Source: JAQGLW01 sp035995725 (GTDB lineage: Bacteria; Pseudomonadota; Gammaproteobacteria; Burkholderiales; Burkholderiaceae_D). Taken from it: a DNA stretch of 15,280 bases. A model generated the notes under the pieces. That model ran no database searches and was not told the DNA's origin. It was given only the letters and a program-made list of their open reading frames with translations. Shown here one piece after another: positions 1 through 6,866 of this stretch. Location: positions 1-15,280 of the forward strand of contig DASYKE010000223.1 of the NCBI GenBank assembly GCA_035995725.1. Direction: 5' to 3'. How positions within the stretch are numbered: the first letter of the stretch is position 1; each line of letters begins with the position of its first letter. The position numbers and the translations under genes are program-made.

Positions 1-1
1 C

Positions 2-43
2 GTCAGAAACGGCGAGCTGGTTTTCCAGAAAGAGGATGGCTGA
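2..43 (+). CDS. 3' end of an upstream gene (partial, unidentified)
   Basis: The frame starting at base 2 reads 13 residues (VRNGELVFQKEDG) and then TGA at 41-43. The residues look like a normal soluble protein end, and a strong terminator follows 84 bases later, which fits a gene ending here. Frame 1 stays open longer but runs through the terminator hairpin, so it is less likely to be the coding frame. Thirteen residues are too few to assign a family. Confidence 0.35.
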   Translation, partial: VRNGELVFQKEDG

Positions 44-126
44 CGCTTTTTCGTTTAAAAACGTCTACAATTGCAGCAGGACATTGCCGTGAAGCCGTTT
101 TAATTTGCAGTATAAGAGAACAGTAC

Positions 127-151
127 AAAAGGCCACGTAAAGTGGCCTTTT
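127..151 (+). terminator. Intrinsic terminator, probably bidirectional
   Basis: A perfect 10-bp stem pairs AAAAGGCCAC (127-136) with GTGGCCTTTT (142-151) around a 5-base loop GTAAA. The A-run on the left and T-run on the right make it usable from either strand. It most likely ends the rightward gene whose stop codon is at 41-43. Confidence 0.85.
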
Positions 152-227
152 GCGCATTCCGGCATCGCTGATGGCGACGTCGTGATGCTATAGTAAATCT
201 CGGGCTGCGGCCCGATGCCGGTCAGAT

Positions 228-292
228 TAGGCCGTTCGTCCCGGGGCACCCCTTGAGGGTGTGAGTAGCGCAGCGTATCGAAGGAAACTTGA
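228..292. repeat. Possible dispersed intergenic repeat element
   Basis: Read on the minus strand, this segment contains CTTCGATACGCTGCGCTACT and, further on, GGGACGAACGG. From memory, this pair of blocks resembles a short intergenic repeat that recurs in many proteobacterial genomes, usually with the blocks adjacent. Here they are separated by a GC-rich stretch that can fold as CACCC (247-251) with GGGTG (257-261). No second copy is visible in the window, so repeat status is inferred from recall only. The neighbouring TCGGGC (200-205)/GCCCGA (210-215) hairpin may be part of the same intergenic structure. Confidence 0.4.
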
Positions 293-322
293 ATCGATGT
301 CTGGCGGCTTTACGCCAATGAA

Positions 323-1579
323 ATGAAAAATGCGATGACTACTTCGAATACCGTTTCCCAATCCTTTCGCCAAGATGCGCTGGTGATTGGCCTGGTCAGT
401 ACCGCACATGGCGTTTCCCATTTTTTCCACCTGATTCTGGCGTCATTGTTTCCCTGGATAAAAGACGCGTTCGGCCTGTCTTATGCCGAATTGGGGTTAT
501 TGATGACCGTGTTCTTCGTCGTGTCGGGCGTCGGCCAGGCGTTGTCGGGCTTTATTGTGGATCGGATCGGCGCGCGCGCAGTGCTGTTTTTCGGGATCGC
601 ATGCCTGGGCCTGTCGGCGCTGGTGTTATCGATGGCGCAAAACTATTCCGTGCTGCTGGCCGGCTCCATGCTGGCAGGTCTGGGCAACAGCGTGTTCCAC
701 CCGTCCGATTTCACGCTGCTCAACAGGCTGGTGTCCACGCCCCGTCTGGCGCATGCATTTTCGGTGCATGGCATTTCCGGCAACCTTGGATGGGCAGCCG
801 CGCCGATGTTTCTGACCACTATCGCCAGTCTGTCGAGCTGGCGCATCGCATTGCTGGCGGCGGCATTCATTCCGGCGACAGTGCTACTGGTGCTGGTTGT
901 GTATCGCGATCTGCTGCGCACCGACGAAGTAAGGATATCGGCAACATCGCCTGCGAAGGGGGGTGCGGCGACTGACAGTGTTCTCGATTTCATGCGCTTG
1001 CCGGCGATATGGATGTGCTTCTCTTTTTTCTTCATCACCGCAATGGCGTTGGGCGGCATCCAGAGTTTTTCATTGGCCGGATTGCGTGCGTTATATGACA
1101 TGCCATTGGCTTGGGCGACCGCCGGCTATACCGCCTACATGCTGGCGTCCGCCGCCGGCATTGTATGGGGCGGCTTTCTCGCCTCGAAAGCGACACGCCA
1201 TGAACGCACTATCGCACTGGCGTTTACCGCATCGGGATTGACGGCGATGGTGATTGCCGCCGGCATCGTGCCGGCGGTGCTCGCAGTGGTGCTGATGGGC
1301 GCAGTCGGCCTCGGGGCAGGGGTCGCCGCGCCGTCACGCGATTTGCTGATTCGTGCGGCGGCGCCGAAACATGCGATCGGCCGCGTCTACGGTGTCGTAT
1401 ATTCCGGTATCGACGTCGGCTTCGCAGTTGCACCGCTGTTGTTCGGTGCACTGATGGATGCGGATCATCCTTCCTGGGTTTTCATCTCGATCGGCCTGTT
1501 TCAAATGATGGCGATTGCGACTGCGGTCGGCGTCGGGGCCAAGACGGCCAAGAATGCGGCAACGGCGCAAGCGGCATAG
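323..1579 (+). CDS. MFS transporter, Fsr-like, substrate unknown
   Basis: This is a 418-residue, very hydrophobic protein with the length and twelve-helix pattern of the major facilitator superfamily, so it should be an inner-membrane secondary transporter. An MFS loop-2/3 signature is visible at residues 76-85 (GFIVDRIGAR, the G-x3-D-R-x-G-x-R pattern). The first helix region with HGVSHFF and the later NSVFHPSD segment recall the fosmidomycin-resistance (Fsr) branch of the family, but this is only a resemblance and the substrate cannot be named. The start is uncertain: no clear ribosome binding site precedes ATG 323, and a second in-frame ATG lies at 335. The gene converges on metR with 39 bases between stops. 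Nothing ties it functionally to methionine metabolism except position. Confidence 0.85.
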   Translation: MKNAMTTSNTVSQSFRQDALVIGLVSTAHGVSHFFHLILASLFPWIKDAFGLSYAELGLLMTVFFVVSGVGQALSGFIVDRIGARAVLFFGIACLGLSALVLSMAQNYSVLLAGSMLAGLGNSVFHPSDFTLLNRLVSTPRLAHAFSVHGISGNLGWAAAPMFLTTIASLSSWRIALLAAAFIPATVLLVLVVYRDLLRTDEVRISATSPAKGGAATDSVLDFMRLPAIWMCFSFFFITAMALGGIQSFSLAGLRALYDMPLAWATAGYTAYMLASAAGIVWGGFLASKATRHERTIALAFTASGLTAMVIAAGIVPAVLAVVLMGAVGLGAGVAAPSRDLLIRAAAPKHAIGRVYGVVYSGIDVGFAVAPLLFGALMDADHPSWVFISIGLFQMMAIATAVGVGAKTAKNAATAQAA

Positions 1580-1618
1580 GGTGTAATTATCCGGCTGCGG
1601 CACGCATGTCCGGGCGCG

Positions 1619-2539
1619 TCAAAGCAATTCGATGCTGTCCAGGTTCAGATAGCAGCTTTCGCGCGTGCTGTTAACGAAGTCGGTCAAATACGGTTTGGCC
1701 GAGACTTCCCGCAGGCACGCCGCATACAGGCGGCCGGTCAGGCCGTTGGCGCCGATCCGTCTGGCGCGAACGTAATCGCGGTTCAGATAATTTTGCGCCG
1801 CCCAAATGGGAAGTGTTGCGATACCACGCTTGCTGGCGACCAACTGCAGCATCGCAACCGTCAACTCGGTGGTGCGGCGGGCAGCTTGCACGCCGGCCGG
1901 CTTTAACACCTGGCGCACCACATCCAGCATATCGTCCGGTACCGGATAAGTGATCAGCGTATCGGTCGCGAAATCCTCGGCCACCAGATACTCCCGTTCG
2001 GCCAACGGATGATCGTTCGCCACCAATGCCACGATTTCGAAGCGAAACAGCGGATGATAGTCGACCGTTTCATCCGGGTCGATTTCCGACACGATCGCGA
2101 TATCGGCGCGATGGCCATACAGCAAGCCGACCGGATCGGCTTGAAAGCCCGATACGATATCCAGTTCAACCTCCGGCCAGCGGCTGCGAAATACGTCCAT
2201 CGCCGGCATCAGCCAGTCGAAACAGGTGTGGCATTCGACCGCAATTCGCAGTTGCCCGGCCACACCTTGCGCCAGCCGCACCAAGTCGCGTTCGGTCCCA
2301 TCTATCTGCGGCAGCACCGCGTCAGCCAATTGCAGCAGCCGTTCACCGGCAGGGGTAAAACGTACCGGCACCGATTTGCGCTCGAACAGCAAGGTGTCAT
2401 GGTGGTCTTCCAACTGCTTGATTTGATGCGATAGTGCAGATTGCGTAACGTTGAGCAATGTCGCCGCCCGCAGCAGGTTGCCGGCCTCACGCAGCGCAAC
2501 CAGCGTTTTAAGATGGCGTAGTTCCAGGATTGAGTGCAT
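1619..2539 (-). CDS. metR: MetR, LysR-type activator of methionine synthesis
   Basis: A 306-residue LysR-type regulator. The N-terminal winged helix-turn-helix spans about residues 5-65 (TQSALSHQIKQLE as recognition region), and the C-terminal part is the effector-binding domain. It matches E. coli MetR closely along its length as I recall that sequence: HLKTL near the start, LLFERKS..RFTPAGE, the IAVECHTCFDWLMPA segment and DHPLAE. MetR uses homocysteine as co-effector and activates metE and related genes. Divergence from metE across a 99-bp gap with a perfect MetR box makes the assignment very strong. The chosen ATG adds three residues relative to E. coli MetR. No good ribosome binding site precedes it, and the MetR box lies only two bases upstream, so autorepression is likely. 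Confidence 0.95.
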   Translation of the reverse strand: MHSILELRHLKTLVALREAGNLLRAATLLNVTQSALSHQIKQLEDHHDTLLFERKSVPVRFTPAGERLLQLADAVLPQIDGTERDLVRLAQGVAGQLRIAVECHTCFDWLMPAMDVFRSRWPEVELDIVSGFQADPVGLLYGHRADIAIVSEIDPDETVDYHPLFRFEIVALVANDHPLAEREYLVAEDFATDTLITYPVPDDMLDVVRQVLKPAGVQAARRTTELTVAMLQLVASKRGIATLPIWAAQNYLNRDYVRARRIGANGLTGRLYAACLREVSAKPYLTDFVNSTRESCYLNLDSIELL

Positions 2540-2541
2540 TA

Positions 2542-2554
2542 TGAATTTAATTCA
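2542..2554. promoter_or_regulatory. MetR binding site in the metR-metE gap
   Basis: TGAATTTAATTCA is a perfect match to the published MetR consensus TGAANNTNNTTCA and a near-perfect palindrome. It lies two bases upstream of the metR start codon and 84 bases upstream of the metE start. MetR bound here could activate metE and block metR. A weaker TGAA half-site lies at 2579-2582. I could not assign convincing -35/-10 elements for either gene. Confidence 0.85.
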
Positions 2555-2628
2555 AGATCATTCTTAAAATATATCGTTTGAATAATAATGCATGCCGCGC
2601 GACCATACAAGCCTCAAATGATTTAATT

Positions 2629-2632
2629 GGAG
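2629..2632 (+). promoter_or_regulatory. Ribosome binding site of metE
   Basis: GGAG with a six-base spacer to ATG 2639. It decides the start codon in favour of MALAHTLGFPR over the upstream TTG at 2627. Confidence 0.8.
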
Positions 2633-2638
2633 TTAGTC

Positions 2639-4915
2639 ATGGCACTTGCGCACACCCTGGGTTTTCCGCGCATCGGCGCGCAACGCGAACTGAAATTCGC
2701 ACTGGAATCGTTTTGGCGCGGCGAAGCTACGCAGACAGCACTGCGGGAAACCGGCCGTACATTGCGTGCACGTCATTGGGCGGTGCAGGCTGATGCCGGC
2801 ATGGATCTGGTTACCGTGGGCGACTTCGCCTGGTATGACCATGTGTTGGGTACGCTGGCGCTGCTGGGAGCCATTCCGTCACGCTTCAAGTTCGATCCCA
2901 AACAACTGACGTTGCCGAATTACTTCACGATGGCACGCGGCAGCAGCGAACACTTCGCAATGGAAATGACGAAATGGTTCGATACCAACTACCACTATCT
3001 GGTACCGGAATGGACACCGGATGTGGCGTTTAATGGCGGTGTCGATTGGCTGTTCGACGAGATTGCCGAAGCCCAGGCGCAAGCCCATCGCGTCAAGGCG
3101 GTCCTGGTCGGCCCATTGACCTTGCTTTATCTCGGCAAGATCAAATCCGGCCTTGCGCACAAGCTCGATCTGTTGCCGCGCGTCCTGGCCGGATATCGGA
3201 ACGTGCTTCAGCGCTTGCGGCATGCAGGAGTGGAATGGGTGCAGATCGATGAGCCGATCCTGGCGCTGGAGCTGGACGCCGGCTGGCGCGATGCTTTTGC
3301 CCCTACCTATGCCGCGTTGACCGAAGCGGCGCCATCGCTGCTGCTGGCGACTTATTTCGATCAAGTGCGCGACCATGCGGCATTGCTGCGCGACTTGCCG
3401 GTGGCCGGTATCCATCTGGATGCGGTGCGCGGGATGGAACAGCTGGATGATTTCATCGCCGACTGGCCGCAGGACCGGGTGCTATCGGTCGGCATTGTGG
3501 ACGGCCGCAATATCTGGCGCGCGGACCTGGACGCCGCGCTGTCCAGGCTGACCCCGTTGCACGCCGCGCTGGGCGATCGTCTGTGGATCGGCCCGAGCTG
3601 CTCGCTGCTGCATGTGCCGGTCGACCTGGTGCATGAAGCACGGCTGGATGACGAACTGAAAAGCTGGTTATCCTTCGCCACGCAAAAGCTCGATGAAATC
3701 GCGCTGTTAAAACATGTATTGAATGGCGATGCCGAGGCGGCCGAAGCTCAGCTGGCAGCTGCGCGCGCTGCGCTTCATGCGCGGAAAAATTCGCCGCGCA
3801 TCCACAATGGAGTCGTGCAAAAGCGAGTGGCAAACGTGGTTTCCGCCGATACGCAACGCGGTGCGCACTTCAACACCAGGATCACTAAACAGCAAGCGAA
3901 ATGGAAGCTGCCGCCGTTTCCGACCACGACCATCGGCTCGTTCCCGCAAACCCCCGAAATCCGCCAAACGCGCGCTGCCTACAAGCGCGGCGACATCGGG
4001 CATCTCGATTATCTTGACAAGATGCGCGATGAGATCCGGCTGGTGGTGCAGAAGCAGGAAGAGCTCGGTCTCGACGTGCTGGTGCATGGCGAGCCGGAGC
4101 GCAACGACATGGTCGAATACTTTGGCGAACAGCTGTGGGGCTATGGTTTCACGGCCAACGGCTGGGTGCAGAGTTACGGTTCGCGTTGCGTCAAGCCGCC
4201 ATTCATCTATGGCGATGTTTACCGGCCGGAGCCGATGACGGTGGGCTGGAGCCAATTCGCGCAAAGCCTGACCGAAAAACCGATGAAAGGCATGCTGACC
4301 GGTCCGGTGACGATGCTGCAATGGTCGTTCGTTCGCGACGATCAGCCGCGCGAGACGACTGCGTTGCAAATTGCGCTCGCGCTGCGCGATGAAGTCTGCG
4401 ATCTGGAGAAAGCCGGCGTCGGCATGATCCAGATTGACGAACCCGCTTTTCGCGAAGGTTTGCCGCTGAAGATGAGCAATTGGCCGCACTATCTCGATTG
4501 GGCGGTGCGTTCTTTCAAGATCAGCGCAGCAGGCGTATCGGACGAGACGCAAATCCATACCCACATGTGCTATTCGGAATTCAACGATATTCTGCCGTGG
4601 ATCGCCGCAATGGATGCCGACGTGATTACGATAGAGACTTCACGCTCCGATATGGAATTGCTCGACGGCTTCGGCCGGTTCGCGTATCCGAACGATATTG
4701 GTCCCGGCGTCTACGACATCCATGCACCCCGGGTCCCGAAGGTGGCCGAGATGAAGCAGTTGCTGCAAAAGGCGCGCGGCGTGATCCCGGATGCGCGGCT
4801 ATGGGTCAATCCGGATTGCGGGCTGAAGACGCGCGGCTGGCCCGAGACTTATGAAGCCTTAGCCAACATGGTACTGGCTGCGCGCATGCTGCGGCAGGAA
4901 CTGAATGGGCAATAG
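2639..4915 (+). CDS. metE: MetE, cobalamin-independent methionine synthase
   Basis: A 758-residue enzyme that transfers the methyl group of 5-methyltetrahydropteroyl-triglutamate to homocysteine, the last step of methionine synthesis, in the cytoplasm. It has the family's two-domain structure: an N-terminal barrel (about residues 1-370) and the C-terminal catalytic barrel (about 430-755). The zinc ligands are all present: H642 and C644 in THMCYS, E666 in TIETSRS and C727 in NPDCGLK, each one position from the E. coli numbering (641, 643, 665, 726). The IGSFPQT substrate loop opens the catalytic domain. The start at ATG 2639 is set by GGAG at 2629-2632, six bases upstream; an in-frame TTG at 2627 overlaps that site and is rejected. 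Expression should depend on MetR. It appears monocistronic, because the next gene is convergent. Confidence 0.98.
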   Translation: MALAHTLGFPRIGAQRELKFALESFWRGEATQTALRETGRTLRARHWAVQADAGMDLVTVGDFAWYDHVLGTLALLGAIPSRFKFDPKQLTLPNYFTMARGSSEHFAMEMTKWFDTNYHYLVPEWTPDVAFNGGVDWLFDEIAEAQAQAHRVKAVLVGPLTLLYLGKIKSGLAHKLDLLPRVLAGYRNVLQRLRHAGVEWVQIDEPILALELDAGWRDAFAPTYAALTEAAPSLLLATYFDQVRDHAALLRDLPVAGIHLDAVRGMEQLDDFIADWPQDRVLSVGIVDGRNIWRADLDAALSRLTPLHAALGDRLWIGPSCSLLHVPVDLVHEARLDDELKSWLSFATQKLDEIALLKHVLNGDAEAAEAQLAAARAALHARKNSPRIHNGVVQKRVANVVSADTQRGAHFNTRITKQQAKWKLPPFPTTTIGSFPQTPEIRQTRAAYKRGDIGHLDYLDKMRDEIRLVVQKQEELGLDVLVHGEPERNDMVEYFGEQLWGYGFTANGWVQSYGSRCVKPPFIYGDVYRPEPMTVGWSQFAQSLTEKPMKGMLTGPVTMLQWSFVRDDQPRETTALQIALALRDEVCDLEKAGVGMIQIDEPAFREGLPLKMSNWPHYLDWAVRSFKISAAGVSDETQIHTHMCYSEFNDILPWIAAMDADVITIETSRSDMELLDGFGRFAYPNDIGPGVYDIHAPRVPKVAEMKQLLQKARGVIPDARLWVNPDCGLKTRGWPETYEALANMVLAARMLRQELNGQ

Positions 4916-4952
4916 CGCGGCAGGCCGAACCATATGAAGGTATTCCCCCCAA

Positions 4953-5291
4953 TCAAGGGGCAGGTGTGCGAATTACTCCGTCAACGGATAAAGTCTTTTC
5001 TTTGTCTTGCACCGTGTATTTGACGACCGATGTTGCACTTACTGTTCCGTAAGGAACGCCGTTCAATGTCAAGACACCGTCTTTAGCTTCGATGACGTCC
5101 GAACCGACCTGGACGAGACCGTTTTTGCCAACTAATGTTGCCGCGCTACTACTGGTACTTGAAGAGGAGGCGATATTTGTGTTTGCGCTCCTTGCGTTCA
5201 CCGCAACGCCGGAGTTGTTGGATGAATCGCAGCCTGCAACAGAAATGGCCAGCAATGCGAGTGAGAAGATGTAAAAATTTTTCTCATTCAT
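4953..5291 (-). CDS. Small predicted lipoprotein, function unknown
   Basis: A 112-residue protein with a lipoprotein signal peptide: a short charged start (MNEKN), a hydrophobic core, and the lipobox VAGC with the lipidated cysteine at residue 21. Residues 22-53 are a Ser/Asn/Ala-rich linker, typical of a tether. The remainder (about 54-112) is a compact conserved-looking module with DGVLTLNGVPYGTV and alternating hydrophobic residues, suggestive of a small beta-rich domain. I do not recognise the family. It should sit in the inner or outer membrane facing the periplasm. It lies 63 bases downstream of the DMT transporter on the same strand, so co-transcription is possible, but the gap is large enough for its own promoter. 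No strong ribosome binding site is visible. Confidence 0.7.
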   Translation of the reverse strand: MNEKNFYIFSLALLAISVAGCDSSNNSGVAVNARSANTNIASSSSTSSSAATLVGKNGLVQVGSDVIEAKDGVLTLNGVPYGTVSATSVVKYTVQDKEKTLSVDGVIRTPAP

Positions 5292-5354
5292 GTTTGCACC
5301 GAAATGAAAATCTGAAAAGCCATATCCTGTGGACCGGACGGCATTGCATTGGTT

Positions 5355-6422
5355 CTAATGATGATGCCGGTGATGAATATCCGGAAAGTGCGGATGCGCA
5401 TGCGACAGCGGTTCGTGCTGGTGCGGATGGGTATGCGGTTCTTTGCTGTCCCACGGGAAATCGTGCGAGTGCTGATGATGTTTATCGTGGCTATGTGCAT
5501 GCGTATGCGACATGCGCGCATGCATATGCTTATGCTCATGATTCTCGGTCAGATGCAGCCAGATGCCCGCGCCCATCAGCAATGCTGCCAGCCAGAAGTA
5601 CAAAGTGGGCGTTTCGCCCGGCATCAGCAGCGAAATCGCCGCTCCCGCGAAAGGCGCCATGGAAAAATAAGCGCCGGTTCTGGCCGTGCCGAGATGGCGC
5701 AATGCCAGCACGAATAAAACCAGGCTCAGTCCGTAACCGCAAAAACCGACAATGCCAGCCATCGCGGCGCTGCTGATGGCAGGCAGGGGTAACCCGAGCC
5801 ACCACGCGATCGACAGATTGACCACTCCCGCCACCAGACCCTTAATTGCGGCAGTTTGCACCGCATCGCTAGCCGATATCTTGCGCGTCAAATTGTTGTC
5901 GATTGCCCAGAACAGGCAGGCGCCCGCAATGCAGACCGCTCCCCATGGCATGACCGGCCCCGGCCCGGCCGGCGCGCCCTGATCCCATGACAGCAGCACG
6001 CCAGCGGCCACAATCAATGCCATGCCCAAGAAAATGCGCCGGTCGAACTGCTCGCGGAAGACGAACCACGCGAGCAGCGCAGTCAATACGCCTTCCAGGT
6101 TGAGCAGCAATGATGCTGTCGACGCCGGCGTGTAGCTCAGCCCGGTCATCAGCAATATCGGAGCCACGATACCTCCTGCCAATACCGCGCCGGCCAGCCA
6201 CGGCAAGTCATGGGTGGCCAGTGCCGCGCTGCCGGCTGCCCGCTGAGGCGAGCGCAGACGCAATACCAGCCATGCGCCCAAGCCGATACCGCTGCCCAGA
6301 TAAAGCAGTCCGGCCAATACGAGCGGCGCCGTCTGCCCGACCAGCAGCTTGGCGAACGGTGTGCTGGCGCCGAACAAAAGCGCGGCCAGCAGCGCATATG
6401 TAATGCCTATATTGGTTGGCAT
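5355..6422 (-). CDS. EamA/DMT family transporter with histidine-rich tail
   Basis: A 355-residue inner-membrane protein of the drug/metabolite transporter superfamily. Two EamA repeats of about five helices each cover roughly residues 5-145 and 160-290. The last 62 residues (294-355) contain 24 histidines in HxH runs, ending in HHRHHH; this looks like a cytosolic or periplasmic metal-binding tail, and from memory similar tails occur in a recognisable subgroup of proteobacterial DMT proteins. Zn, Ni or Co are candidates, but the sequence does not decide and neither does the neighbourhood. I placed the start at ATG 6422, where AGGA lies nine bases upstream on the minus strand and the product begins MPTNIGITYALLAALLFG; the open frame extends to 6551, but those residues look non-coding. 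An alternative ATG lies at 6431. Confidence 0.85.
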   Translation of the reverse strand: MPTNIGITYALLAALLFGASTPFAKLLVGQTAPLVLAGLLYLGSGIGLGAWLVLRLRSPQRAAGSAALATHDLPWLAGAVLAGGIVAPILLMTGLSYTPASTASLLLNLEGVLTALLAWFVFREQFDRRIFLGMALIVAAGVLLSWDQGAPAGPGPVMPWGAVCIAGACLFWAIDNNLTRKISASDAVQTAAIKGLVAGVVNLSIAWWLGLPLPAISSAAMAGIVGFCGYGLSLVLFVLALRHLGTARTGAYFSMAPFAGAAISLLMPGETPTLYFWLAALLMGAGIWLHLTENHEHKHMHARMSHTHAHSHDKHHQHSHDFPWDSKEPHTHPHQHEPLSHAHPHFPDIHHRHHH

Positions 6423-6635
6423 GGAGGGCATTCCTATTGTTCGTTGGCTTGCCTGCAGTCGTCGCACATTATCCACCGACCTTGATACGTTTGCCGGCTG
6501 GTGTCGCAGGCAGAATGCGCACCATTGCTCCATTTTAACGGAAGCATGCATGCAGCCACGTGCGGCGCCAACGCGAAATAATGCCAGCGCAAAATGCTGC
6601 TTATCCCCCGGTTTTCATAGGCCGAAAACATCGTT

Positions 6636-6653
6636 TCGCATTATGGAATGCGA
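6636..6653. promoter_or_regulatory. Inverted repeat upstream of aceA, possible operator
   Basis: TCGCATT (6636-6642) and AATGCGA (6647-6653) are perfect inverted arms around ATGG. The 18-bp size and near-symmetric form suit a dimeric regulator. It lies about 75 bases upstream of the putative -35 of aceA, a position compatible with an activator or an upstream operator. The regulator is unknown. Confidence 0.4.
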
Positions 6654-6727
6654 CTATGCACAGCAGCATAAATCCATTTCATTTGAAGGGATATCATTCC
6701 ATATCGCGAAAAACAATTTATAAACAT

Positions 6728-6756
6728 TTGATATTAAAGGTTTTAATTTTAATGAT
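6728..6756 (+). promoter_or_regulatory. Putative sigma-70 promoter of aceA
   Basis: TTGATA (6728-6733) matches five of six bases of the -35 consensus. Exactly 17 bases later AATGAT (6751-6756) matches four of six bases of the -10 consensus. Transcription would start near 6763, inside the adjacent palindrome, giving a leader of about 100 bases. Other AT-rich hexamers nearby could serve instead. Confidence 0.4.
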
Positions 6757-6774
6757 ATGTCTTATATAAGACAT
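6757..6774. promoter_or_regulatory. Perfect 18-bp palindrome at the aceA promoter
   Basis: ATGTCTTATATAAGACAT reads the same on both strands. It lies directly downstream of the putative -10 and would cover the transcription start, as expected of a repressor operator. Its size and symmetry suit a dimeric winged-helix regulator, for instance of the GntR class that often controls central carbon genes in Betaproteobacteria; that class assignment is inference. Confidence 0.65.
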
Positions 6775-6853
6775 CGGTGCGCTGCAAAAACAGTTCTATG
6801 ATTCAGTTATCGGGTTTGATTTTTTTCATTTCACTTTGCACCATCGTTCATTA

Positions 6854-6859
6854 AAGGAG
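6854..6859 (+). promoter_or_regulatory. Strong ribosome binding site of aceA
   Basis: AAGGAG with a seven-base spacer to ATG 6867, the best Shine-Dalgarno sequence in the window, consistent with a highly expressed enzyme. Confidence 0.85.
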
Positions 6860-6866
6860 AATCACC

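Larger units (their letters stand above)
6423..6866. other. AT-rich intergenic region between the DMT gene and aceA
   Basis: No gene is supported in these 444 bases. The left part must hold the DMT promoter on the minus strand; a GATAAT-like hexamer is at 6468-6473, but no good -35 accompanies it. A 10-bp palindrome GCATGCATGC sits at 6544-6553. From about 6640 the sequence becomes clearly AT-rich and carries the putative aceA control elements listed separately. Confidence 0.6.

Noticed and set aside
3707..4564. Long open frame on the minus strand inside metE (285 residues)
   Set aside because: It is fully antisense to the catalytic domain of an unmistakable MetE; its translation is Arg/His-rich and has no recognisable motif.
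4947..4960. CCCC-AATCAA-GGGG hairpin between metE and the lipoprotein gene as a terminator
   Set aside because: The stem is only four base pairs with no T-run, and it overlaps the lipoprotein stop codon; too weak to call.
5355..5543. Repetitive CAT/CAC-rich stretch as a DNA repeat array or CRISPR-like element
   Set aside because: The periodicity comes from histidine codons in the DMT tail; there are no conserved repeat units with unique spacers.
6423..6551. Upstream extension of the DMT transporter to the first start in the frame
   Set aside because: The extra 43 residues are polar and Cys/Arg-rich, unlike a DMT N-terminus; ATG 6422 has AGGA at a good distance and gives the expected first helix.
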